DNA from: Planctomycetaceae bacterium
GTDB lineage: Bacteria > Planctomycetota > UBA1135 > GCA-002686595
DNA: 64,000 bases
Direction: 5' to 3'
NCBI GenBank assembly: GCA_011525785.1
Contig: WYBT01000058.1
Location: 1-64,000 of the forward strand
This document shows positions 43,936-51,543 of the stretch, piece after piece. The position numbers and the translations under genes are program-made. Within the stretch, counting starts at the first letter, position 1, and each line of letters begins with the position of its first letter. The notes beneath the pieces were generated by a model. It worked only from the letters and a program-made list of their open reading frames with translations, was not told the origin of the DNA and made no database searches.

Positions 43936-45648
43936 ATGGCCAAGACCTGCGGTATCCGCATCGGCCCCCGACGCTTCGAGATCGTCGTGCTCGACGGCAC
44001 GGCCAAGAAGCACCGGATCACGGCCTTCCGCACCGGGGAGTTCCCCCAGGGCGGCGAGAACCCGACCGCTGACGCCGAGGCCGCGCTGGCCGAGGCCATC
44101 AAGGACCTGGGCGTGCCTTCGGACGCGATCGGGGTCGCGATCGACTCGGGTCTGGCGGCGTACCGCACGCTCAAGCTGCCGGTGCTCGAAGAATCGAAGA
44201 TCGCCGAGATCATCAAGTTCGAGGTCGAGAGCCAGCTCCCGCAGTGGAACATCGACGACGTCGTCGTCGACTTCATGGCGCTCGACAAGACCGAGAGCGA
44301 GACCAACCTGCTCGTCACGGCGGTGCCCAAGGCTCAGCTCCAGCGCGAGCTGGACGTGTGCACGCGGGCCGGCGCGGAGCCGCAGGAGGCCGAGCTCGAG
44401 GCCACCGCGATGGTCAACGCCGCCGTGGCGGCCGACATCTGCCACGTGGACGACGCGCAGCTGCTGGTCCACATCGGCGAGGTCTCGACCGCGGTGGTGG
44501 TGATGGACGGCGGCAAGGTCCGCTCCATGCGCGCGATCCGCATCGGCGCGCTGGCGCACGACGCCGGCGTCGCGGAAGCGGGGACGGTGCCGGAGGGCGA
44601 GACGCCGGTGGCGCCGATCGTCTCGCCGGAGGAGCTCGAGCGCCGCCTCGAGCAGTCCGTGTCGCGCATCCGCCGCGAGCTGAGCCGCACGCTCTCCGCT
44701 GCGCGCACCGCCAACCCGATCAGCGCGATCTACGTCTGCGGCTGGGAACTGCCCAGCCTGGTCGGCTCGAAGATCCAGGACGTGCAGGTCTACGAGCTCG
44801 ACGTGTTCGAGGAAGACTCCGGCCAGCCGGCGCAGGGCGCGGGCCCGCTGGTGGTGGCCTATGGCGTCGCACTGCGTCAGCTGGGCGGCGGACCGCTGCG
44901 CGCCTCGCTGCGCCGCGAAGAGCTGCGCTTCACGGGCACCCTCGAGCGCCTGGAGATGCCCCTGGCGATTGCGGTGCTGCTGCTCGTGACGTGGCTGGCG
45001 ATCGTCAACATCTTCGAGCACAAGCGGCTGCAACGTGCGGACAACGACGTCACGCTTTGGCTGCAAAGCGCCCGCAACTTCCTCATCAGTGACCCCAAGG
45101 CGGGCGTCGCCGGCAACCTCAGCAAGCCCTGGCCCGAGCTGCAGAGCTACGTCGAGCGCGCGGTGCGCGAGGACGGCGGCCTGGAGGAGACCAGCGCCGA
45201 ACGCCTGGTCGAGATCGAGCGCCGGCTCAAATCGAAGGTCACCGAGCTCAACAGCAAGCTCGGCCTGTCGGGCGAGGTGACGCAGCCGCAGTCCGCGCTG
45301 GAGGCGCTGACCCGCGTCACCTGCCTCCTGCACGACATGCGCGACCGCGTGGGGCGCGTCTCGATCCGCAAAGTGCTGGCCGACACGCAGCCCGCGCGCG
45401 GTCCGGAGGGCGAGACAGTCGTGGTCACGCTCGACCTGTCGTTCTTCAACGACAGCAGCACCGCCGCGACGATGGCGTACGAGACCTTCAAGTCCGAGCT
45501 CGAAGCCCAGCCCTGGGTGAAGGGCGTGCGGCCCGAGGCGACCAAGGAATTCCCGGCGGACCAGGGGGCCGGCATCTACACCGATGGCTTCGCGATCGTG
45601 TGCGACCTCTCCAAGGTCGCGCGCGCCGCGGAAGGAGCTGGCTCATGA
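43936..45648 (+). CDS. pilM: PilM-PilN-type fusion, inner membrane assembly protein of a type IV pilus/type II secretion-like system
   Basis: 570 residues. Residues 1-315 have the actin-like PilM/GspL fold: CGIRIGPRRFEIVVLD, the signature LKLPVLEESKIAEIIKFEVESQLP (79-102), LLVHIGEVSTAVVVMDGG (phosphate-binding region, 176-193) and IYVCGWELPSLVGSKI. One membrane helix (about 341-360, MPLAIAVLLLVTWLAIVNIF) is followed by a periplasmic coiled-coil and ferredoxin-like part (about 361-565) as in PilN or the GspL C-terminus. PilM and PilN are separate proteins in most type IV pilus systems, so this is a fusion or a GspL-like protein. It overlaps the PilO-like gene in ATGA. No pilin, ATPase or secretin gene is nearby. 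Confidence 0.82.
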   Translation: MAKTCGIRIGPRRFEIVVLDGTAKKHRITAFRTGEFPQGGENPTADAEAALAEAIKDLGVPSDAIGVAIDSGLAAYRTLKLPVLEESKIAEIIKFEVESQLPQWNIDDVVVDFMALDKTESETNLLVTAVPKAQLQRELDVCTRAGAEPQEAELEATAMVNAAVAADICHVDDAQLLVHIGEVSTAVVVMDGGKVRSMRAIRIGALAHDAGVAEAGTVPEGETPVAPIVSPEELERRLEQSVSRIRRELSRTLSAARTANPISAIYVCGWELPSLVGSKIQDVQVYELDVFEEDSGQPAQGAGPLVVAYGVALRQLGGGPLRASLRREELRFTGTLERLEMPLAIAVLLLVTWLAIVNIFEHKRLQRADNDVTLWLQSARNFLISDPKAGVAGNLSKPWPELQSYVERAVREDGGLEETSAERLVEIERRLKSKVTELNSKLGLSGEVTQPQSALEALTRVTCLLHDMRDRVGRVSIRKVLADTQPARGPEGETVVVTLDLSFFNDSSTAATMAYETFKSELEAQPWVKGVRPEATKEFPADQGAGIYTDGFAIVCDLSKVARAAEGAGS

Positions 45649-46217
45649 GCGTGCGCGACTTCTTTGGAGCGATGAACCTGGCCCGCTGGATCATCGTCCT
45701 GGGCCTGTTGGGCTCGATTGGCCTCGCCTCGAACGGCTGGCGGCTGCACGAGCGGCGCGCGGCGCTCCAGGATGAACTCGCGGAGGCGATTCCCGCCCGC
45801 GCGCAGAACATCCAGTTCCTGGGTCAGCTGTACTCCAAGCTGCAGGCCGATGCCGAGCGCGAGGGCTTCGTCACCCAGGACAAGCCCGACCTGTACTTCC
45901 GCGGCATTGCCACGGACGACACGGTCAAGCTGGGGCAGATCGAGGTCGCGCCGACCGACCCGCGCAGCTTCTACAAGGGCACGGTGGACCTCTCGTACAC
46001 CCTGCGGCCCTCGGTCTCCAAGGACGAGAGCTACCCGCGCGACCGGCTGGCGAACTTCATGTACCTGATCGAGCAGAAGAGCGGTCGGGTGCGGGTGACG
46101 CGCGTGCGCCTCGATCCGGCGCAACGCCTGAAGCAGTGGGAGATCTCGGACGACCGCTGGAAGTGGGAGATCACCGCCACCTCGCGCGCCAAGGACGAGC
46201 GCACGGCGCCGAAGTAG
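45645..46217 (+). CDS. PilO/GspM-like inner membrane protein
   Basis: 190 residues. GAAGGAG precedes the ATG at 45645, which overlaps the previous stop in ATGA. A cytoplasmic N-terminus, a single membrane helix (about 14-31, ARWIIVLGLLGSIGLASN) and a coiled-coil stretch lead into a periplasmic domain (DLYFRGIATDDTVKLGQIEVAP, KGTVDLSYTLRP, RLANFMYLIEQKSGRVRVTRVRLDPAQ). Topology, size and position after a PilM/PilN protein fit PilO or GspM, which pairs with PilN to link the motor to the outer membrane. Sequence similarity alone would not establish this; the context is the main support. Confidence 0.72.
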   Translation: MSVRDFFGAMNLARWIIVLGLLGSIGLASNGWRLHERRAALQDELAEAIPARAQNIQFLGQLYSKLQADAEREGFVTQDKPDLYFRGIATDDTVKLGQIEVAPTDPRSFYKGTVDLSYTLRPSVSKDESYPRDRLANFMYLIEQKSGRVRVTRVRLDPAQRLKQWEISDDRWKWEITATSRAKDERTAPK

Positions 46218-46573
46218 GGCCAGCACGCGGCCGCGCGGAGTCGCGGCAGTTCGCGGTGGCGATTCGTGGCGCTCCTCGGCGCTCCTCGGCGCTCCAGGGC
46301 GTGCTCAGGGCGGCAGCGCTGACGTGCAGCGTCTGCCGACCCGCCCGCCGGCTGGCGGGGCCTCGATCGGTCCTCGATCCGTCCTCGGCGAGGTCAGTCC
46401 CCCGACTGACCACACATCGCTGGCGTCCGTGACCGGCCCGTCATCGCCGGGCGCTAGGTCGGCGATTCTCACTCCCTTCCCGGGTAGATGGAGGGGAGGC
46501 TAGAGGTAGCGCGTTCCGGCGCTTCAACGCATACTCTGCTTTCAGAACAGCGCCCAGTTCGGGCGCAGCACCT
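46218..46573. other. Intergenic region with short direct repeats
   Basis: About 355 bases without a gene. GCTCCTCGGC occurs twice in tandem from 46271 and is followed by a partial third copy; TCGATC-GTCC occurs twice near 46362-46384. No terminator with a T-run or promoter could be identified. Confidence 0.45.
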
Positions 46574-47812
46574 ATGTTGCAGGTCCACTCCTTGGCTCTG
46601 GTTACGGCTGCGATCGCCACTTCCCTAGGCGTCGCCAGTCCCCAGCCCTCGCCTTGGCTCGTCGCGCCAGCTTCGTCAGGAACCAGTTCGAGTTCTGCCT
46701 CGACGTCGCTCCTGACGCCGGCCGCAGTCGCGAGCGCCCCCGCCGCGAGCGCGCTCGCGCGCCTGTCTGCCGAGGAACTCGACTCGCGCTTCCACGCGCT
46801 CGAGATGAACTTCCGCGCGCGCCGCAGTGTGCTGAGCGCAGCCGGCGCCCCGATTCCGATCGAGGGCGAGCCGGATTGGCTGCGCGCCGAGTTCCGACCG
46901 GGAATGGAAGAGCTCGCGAACTGGGGCGCTCCGCGCGCGGCCGCTTGGCTCTTGCGCCACTTCCACGCCGATGCGCGCGAGAGCGCCGCCGCGCAGGTCG
47001 CGCGCAAGGCGGACCTGTACCGCCAGATCCTGCCGCGCTTCGCGAGCACCGAGTGGCTGGACTCGAACGAAATCGACGTCACCCAGTCGCTGCTCCTCGA
47101 CGCGACGCTGCTCGGGCCGCGCCTGACGCGCGAGTTCGCGGACGCGATCCTGGAAGCCAACCCGGCGCGCTTCCAGCGTCGCTCGGTGGTGTTGAGGGCC
47201 CACGCGCGCGCCTTGCTGGGCTCCGGCGAAGCCGAAGACGGCCAGCGCAAGCTCGCCGGCGACCTGTGGCGCTCGGAACTCGCCCTGGCCGGCGGAACAT
47301 CCTGGGAGTCCTACGCCCAAAACGAGTTGTGGCGCATCGAGAACTTCTGGATCGGCGACCGTGCCCCTGCACTGACTGCGATCGACGTCGACGGCAACGA
47401 ACTCGGCGTGCGCGACTTGCACGGCAAGGTCATCGTCGTGGCGTTCTTCCGGCTCGGTTCGCGTGCGGACCAGGCCTGGGCGCTGCGGCTGCGCGACCTG
47501 GCCCGCGCCAATGAACACCAGCACTTCGCGCTGCTCGGCGTCGAGCTGGGCACCAACGAGAGCGCCTTCCGGCGTCTGCTCGAAGAGCACGAGCTGCGTT
47601 TTCCGTGTGTCTACGAATCCACCGAGCCCGGCGAGGTCGCAACCGCTTGGCGTCTGAATGAGGTCCCACGGGCCCTCGTTCTCGACACTTCGGGTCGGTT
47701 GCGACACGTTGACCTCGACGGTGCAGCGCTCGAGGCGACGGTGGAAACCTTGTTGCGCGAATCCGCCGGGAGTTCGACGGGCGCGCATGGACGAACCCCC
47801 ACGAGGCGCTGA
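46574..47812 (+). CDS. Exported TlpA-like thioredoxin-fold protein lacking CXXC
   Basis: 412 residues. The N-terminus (MLQVHSLALVTAAIATSLGVA) is a signal peptide, followed by a Ser/Ala-rich linker. A helical middle domain (about 62-250) precedes a C-terminal TlpA/AhpC-like domain (about 255-395): GDRAPALTAIDVDGNELGVRDLHGKVIVVAFFRLGSRADQAW, LLGVELGTNESAFRRLLEEHELRFPCVYE and WRLNEVPRALVLDTSGRLRH. The position that normally holds WCxxC reads RLGSRAD, so redox activity is unlikely. The cis-proline region (EVPRALVLD) is retained. It probably binds rather than reduces a partner. The substrate is unknown. Confidence 0.78.
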   Translation: MLQVHSLALVTAAIATSLGVASPQPSPWLVAPASSGTSSSSASTSLLTPAAVASAPAASALARLSAEELDSRFHALEMNFRARRSVLSAAGAPIPIEGEPDWLRAEFRPGMEELANWGAPRAAAWLLRHFHADARESAAAQVARKADLYRQILPRFASTEWLDSNEIDVTQSLLLDATLLGPRLTREFADAILEANPARFQRRSVVLRAHARALLGSGEAEDGQRKLAGDLWRSELALAGGTSWESYAQNELWRIENFWIGDRAPALTAIDVDGNELGVRDLHGKVIVVAFFRLGSRADQAWALRLRDLARANEHQHFALLGVELGTNESAFRRLLEEHELRFPCVYESTEPGEVATAWRLNEVPRALVLDTSGRLRHVDLDGAALEATVETLLRESAGSSTGAHGRTPTRR

Positions 47813-47831
47813 ACAGGCGAAATGATCGACC

Positions 47832-48821
47832 ATGGTCCTGCGCAGGACGGGACTGGATGACCTTCCGCTACTGGTAGTGCTGGGCCTCTCGGCCGGCCTG
47901 CTCATCTGGGCAGGCACGGGCCGCGATGGCCAGCACGACCTGCAAGCGGGGTCGGGTGCTGCTCGCGCCGAGCGCGAGTCGGGCGCCGCTCCAGCCATCG
48001 ATCGCCTGGCCTCGGCTTCGGATCGCGCCAGCTCCTATGTCTCGGGCGTCCGGTTGGGACTGCGCGTCGTGGACCCGGCGCGCGGCGCCGCGGCCCGCAA
48101 GGACGCCGACGCGGCGCCGGAGACGCTCTCGCTTCCTGAGGCTGACGTCGAGCGCAGCCTGCTGCCCGGTGTCCCGCGCTTCGAGGGTCCGTTGCGCGCC
48201 GAGGGCGAGATGCTCGACGGCGTGCCGCGCGGTCCGTGGGTCCTCTACGACGCTGAAGGGCGCCCGGTTTTCCGCGGCGCGTTCTCCGAGTCGGGTCAGC
48301 CGCTCGGGCAGTGGCTGTGGACCGAGCCCGACGGCCGCGTGTTGTGCGAGGGCTCGTTTGAACAGGGCGTCCCCGACGGTCTGTGGCGCGAGTGGCACGC
48401 CAACGGTCAGCTCGCCGCCGAGATGACCTTCGACCTGGGCGACCTCGAAGGTGCTGCGACCGAGTGGTACGACAACGGCGCCTCCCGCCAGCAGGGCGGC
48501 TTCGACCAGGGTGATCGCGCCGGTCTGTGGAGCAGCTGGTACGACAACGGCCAGTTGCGTGCGCGCGGCGCCTACGACCGCGGCTTGCGCACCGGGTTGT
48601 GGGAAGAGTGGCACCCCGATGGCAAGCCGATGCTGGTTGCCACCTACGTGCGCGGCCGCGCCCACGGCCTGTGGCAGTCGTGGTACTCCAACGGGCAGCC
48701 CAAGGAGCGCGGGCACTTCATCGACGGCCGGCGCGAGGGCGTGTGGCACTTCTTCGACTTCGCGGGCAACGTCGACCTGCGCTCCGGCTTCTATCGCGAA
48801 GGCCGGATGGTCCGCGACTGA
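47832..48821 (+). CDS. Membrane-anchored MORN-variant (YwqK-like) repeat protein
   Basis: 329 residues. An N-terminal hydrophobic segment (about 9-27, LPLLVVLGLSAGLLIWAG) is an anchor or signal. After a disordered stretch, about eight repeats of 22-24 residues run from about 130 to the end, each with GxWxxWYxNGQ followed by xxGxYxxGxRxG (LWREWHANGQLAAEMTFDLGD, LWSSWYDNGQLRARGAYDRGL, LWQSWYSNGQPKERGHFIDGR). This is the MORN-variant pattern found in proteins annotated as YwqK-type, which often have a role in protein-protein contacts at the surface. No enzyme domain is present. It starts 19 bases after the TlpA-like gene. Confidence 0.82.
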   Translation: MVLRRTGLDDLPLLVVLGLSAGLLIWAGTGRDGQHDLQAGSGAARAERESGAAPAIDRLASASDRASSYVSGVRLGLRVVDPARGAAARKDADAAPETLSLPEADVERSLLPGVPRFEGPLRAEGEMLDGVPRGPWVLYDAEGRPVFRGAFSESGQPLGQWLWTEPDGRVLCEGSFEQGVPDGLWREWHANGQLAAEMTFDLGDLEGAATEWYDNGASRQQGGFDQGDRAGLWSSWYDNGQLRARGAYDRGLRTGLWEEWHPDGKPMLVATYVRGRAHGLWQSWYSNGQPKERGHFIDGRREGVWHFFDFAGNVDLRSGFYREGRMVRD

Positions 48822-48854
48822 GACGGCCGGCTGGGCTCGAGGGCCCTACCCGTC

Positions 48855-48879
48855 GCGCGGAGTTGAGCGCGCTCCGCGC
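48855..48879. terminator. Stem-loop between convergent genes
   Basis: GCGCGGAG (48855-48862) pairs with CTCCGCGC (48872-48879) around a 9-base loop, in the 74-base gap between two convergent stop codons. No T-run is present. Confidence 0.4.
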
Positions 48880-48895
48880 TGAGCGCCTTTGCGCC

Positions 48896-49726
48896 TCAGC
48901 CCTCGAGCGCGCCCGACTGCGCCAGCGCGCGCAGCACACGCTCGCGATCGCCCGCGCGGCACACCACGAACTCGTGGTTGCGTGGGTCGGCTTGGTTGTA
49001 GCGATGCTCGTCCCCGCGCAGGCGGCAGACGCACCAGCCCAAGGCACGCGCTACGGTCTCGGGGGCGCAGGTGTCCCACTCCTTGAGGCCCTTCTTGTGG
49101 ACGTAGACGTCCGCAGCTCCCAGGAGCAGGAGGGCCGACTTGAACCCTGCGCTGCCCCAGGGCTGCGGCGGCGGGCCGCCGACGAGTTCGGCGAAGCGCG
49201 CGACCCAATCGGGCGTGTGGCTGCGTGAGACGACGACGCGCAACGGCCCGGCGGTGGCCCCATCGCCGCGGCTCAGCGCGCCCGGACCGACCAGCCCGAA
49301 GCGCTCGCGGCCCGGCGTGGCCAAGCCCCACAGAATCTGTCCGCGGGACGGCAGCGCCACCGCGCCCACCGCGCAGCGCCCGCCGACCGTCAGCGCCACG
49401 TGCACGGCCCAGTCCTCGCGGCCCTCGCTGAACTCGCGCGTGCCGTCGAGCGGATCGACGATCCAGCAGCGCGCGCGCGCCAGGCGCGCCGGTGAGTCGG
49501 CCGTTTCTTCGCTCAGCACGCCGTCCTGCGGGTAGCGGCCGCGCAGCAGGCCCTGGAGCAGCCCGTCGGCCGCCTGGTCGCCGATGTCGGCGAGGATCGA
49601 GCCCTGCCAGCGTCCGCTCGAGCGCAGGCCGGCCACGCGCTCGCCGGCGCTCTGCGCGGCTTGCAGCGCGAACTCGAGGTCTCGTTCCAGATCTGCCGCG
49701 CTGATCAAGTTCGCTTGGGTGCTCAT
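48896..49726 (-). CDS. Inositol monophosphatase-family phosphatase (CysQ-like)
   Basis: 276 residues from the ATG at 49726 (MSTQANLISAADLERD). The family's metal-binding motifs are all present: EE at 73-74 (LSEETAD), DPLDGT (91-96) in WIVDPLDGTREF, and W217-D218 in KEWDTCAPE; GSAGFKSALLLLGAADVYVH is also conserved. These fit a lithium-sensitive Mg-dependent phosphatase. DGTREF and CAPE favour 3'(2'),5'-bisphosphate nucleotidase (CysQ), which removes PAP from sulfate assimilation, over inositol-1-phosphatase. The exact substrate is not certain. Length is normal, and no signal peptide is present. Confidence 0.87.
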   Translation of the reverse strand: MSTQANLISAADLERDLEFALQAAQSAGERVAGLRSSGRWQGSILADIGDQAADGLLQGLLRGRYPQDGVLSEETADSPARLARARCWIVDPLDGTREFSEGREDWAVHVALTVGGRCAVGAVALPSRGQILWGLATPGRERFGLVGPGALSRGDGATAGPLRVVVSRSHTPDWVARFAELVGGPPPQPWGSAGFKSALLLLGAADVYVHKKGLKEWDTCAPETVARALGWCVCRLRGDEHRYNQADPRNHEFVVCRAGDRERVLRALAQSGALEG

Positions 49727-49983
49727 GGGGCCGGCGAGTGTAGTTCCCGCGGCGCGCGCGGGCTCGTCAAGAACGCCGGGCCGGCCCTGGGACGCAGGCC
49801 TCGCAACACGCGCGCAACCTTGAGCGCGCCACAAGGCTTTCTTGCGAATCGGCGCCAAGCCCATGGCGGCCGTTGGGCGTTGCGGCAGGATAGGACGCAT
49901 CTCCCGGTCGCCCGTCGAAGCGGGGTGTGCCCGCGCTCGGCGAGTGACTCGATCCGCACTCAACCACCGTCAGGACCGCAGCC

Positions 49984-51414
49984 ATGCGCACGTCGATTCA
50001 CGTTGTTTGTGCAGCGCTCTCGCTCTCACTCGGCGCCTTCGCCACGCCCCAGTCGGCGTCGGAAGACCGCGCCACGTTCGACAACCCCGCCGGCGGCGGG
50101 GTGACTGAAGTTCTCACGCCCGCTGGAGCACCGCGTGCTCTCGGCTCTTTGTTGCAAGGGCCGCTCGACATCTCGTCGGGCATCCTCGCGTCGCCCGCGC
50201 CGGGCGCGAACTGGAACCGTCTGCTCGGCTGCGGCTACGGCTGGGGTTACTACTGGGTCTCCGGCGGCGCGGGCACGACCGGCGCGTTCAGCATCCACCA
50301 GTACGACTTGAACGGCGCGTACCTGCAGAGCTTCACGCAGGACATGACCCTCGCGACGGCGTCGCAGTGGGGCATCCGCGACCTCGCCATCGACGAGGCC
50401 AACTTCAAGCTGTGGGGCGGCATGGAGGGCCGCGTGTTCAAGGAGTACACGTTCAACCCCAACGCGGGTCCGAACGGCACGCTGACCTTCACGACGACCT
50501 ACCTGATCCCCACCGGCGGCACGTTCGGCTCCTCGGCGACGATTCGCGCGCTGGCGCGCAATCCGAACACCGGGACCTTCTACACCAAGAACTTCAACAG
50601 CGCGCTGTGGGAGTTCTCGATCGCGGGCGGCGTTCCGACCTTCGTCGCCGAGCACTCGGTCAGCGGCAAGTCGAGCTATGGCCTCGCCTGGGACACGCTC
50701 AACGGCACGTTGTGGAGCTTCGATCAGAACGTCCCCGGCGGCGCCGCGACGACCACGGACGGCGTCGAGTTCAATGAGTGCACTACGACGGGTGTTCTGA
50801 CCGGCCGCAGCTTCGTCGGCACGCTCTACGGCGTCACGGGCACGAACATCGCCGGCGGCGCGGACATCTTCGATGACGGCTCGGGCACGCTGAAGATGCT
50901 CGCCCTGCACCAGAACACGATCGACGAGCTGAATGTGTACGAGATGGACCCGACCGGCACGCCGCCGACGGCGTACTGCACCTCGGGCACGACCTCGCAG
51001 GGCTGCGTGCCGCAGCTCTCGGCCAACAACCAGCCGAGCGTCACCAACGCCGGGCCGGCCTGCGTGGTCACCTGCTCGCTGATGGAAGAGGCCCGCACCG
51101 GCCTGATGTTCTTCGGCTTGGACCAGGCTGCGCCGATCCTGCCCTGGGGCCCGACGAGCACGAGCTTCCTGTGCGTGAAGTCGCCCACCAACCGCACCAC
51201 CGCGGGCGCGTCCTCGACCGGTTCCAACCCGGGCGATCCGTGCGAAGGCTCGCTGTCGCTCGACTTCTCGGCCTGGCTGGTCGCCAACCCGGCGCACTTG
51301 GGCACGCCGCACAGCTCGGGTCAGCAGCTCTTCTGCCAGCAGTGGTACCGCGATCCCGCCACTTCGAAGACCACCAGCCTCAGCAACGGCCTGATCCTGA
51401 CCTTCGTTCCGTGA
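49984..51414 (+). CDS. Secreted propeller-like protein with Cys4 C-terminal domain
   Basis: 476 residues. The N-terminus MRTSIHVVCAALSLSLGAFATPQS is a signal peptide. Residues about 40-320 appear all-beta, with blade-like repeats (GIRDLAIDEANFKLWGGMEG, IRALARNPNTGTFYTKNFN, SYGLAWDTLNGTLWSFDQN), so a propeller is likely, though no family can be named. Residues 331-476 are a copy of the shared C-terminal domain (YCTSGTTSQGC, ARTGLMFFGLDQ, FLCVKSPTNRT, DPCEGSLSLDF, QQWYRDPATSKTTSLSNG) with extra cysteines near 359 and 363 that could form another disulfide. A strong hairpin terminator follows at 51466. Confidence 0.83.
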   Translation: MRTSIHVVCAALSLSLGAFATPQSASEDRATFDNPAGGGVTEVLTPAGAPRALGSLLQGPLDISSGILASPAPGANWNRLLGCGYGWGYYWVSGGAGTTGAFSIHQYDLNGAYLQSFTQDMTLATASQWGIRDLAIDEANFKLWGGMEGRVFKEYTFNPNAGPNGTLTFTTTYLIPTGGTFGSSATIRALARNPNTGTFYTKNFNSALWEFSIAGGVPTFVAEHSVSGKSSYGLAWDTLNGTLWSFDQNVPGGAATTTDGVEFNECTTTGVLTGRSFVGTLYGVTGTNIAGGADIFDDGSGTLKMLALHQNTIDELNVYEMDPTGTPPTAYCTSGTTSQGCVPQLSANNQPSVTNAGPACVVTCSLMEEARTGLMFFGLDQAAPILPWGPTSTSFLCVKSPTNRTTAGASSTGSNPGDPCEGSLSLDFSAWLVANPAHLGTPHSSGQQLFCQQWYRDPATSKTTSLSNGLILTFVP

Positions 51415-51465
51415 TTCGAGCTGGCCAGCCCGGCCGGCCGCGCTTCACGCGCAGGACTTGATGAC

Positions 51466-51510
51466 GAAGGCGCGCTCAGTTGTGACTGGGCGCGCCTTCT
51501 TCGTTGTCTG
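51466..51510 (+). terminator. Rho-independent-like terminator
   Basis: GAAGGCGCGCTCAGT (51466-51480) and ACTGGGCGCGCCTTC (51485-51499) pair over 15 positions with one mismatch around a TGTG loop, followed by the T-rich TTCTTCGTTGT. It lies 52 bases after the stop of the secreted-protein gene and just before the convergent stop of the acylase gene, so it could serve both strands. Confidence 0.75.
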
Positions 51511-51543
51511 CGTCGCAGTTCGAGTTGCTTTTCGCGAAGCGAA

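Noticed and set aside
42802-45333. 843-residue antisense open frame over the sigma/PilM region
   Set aside because: Low-complexity antisense translation; the plus-strand genes have clear families.
46271-46295. Tandem GCTCCTCGGC units as a CRISPR or iteron array
   Set aside because: Only two full units with no spacers; likely local slippage in GC-rich DNA.
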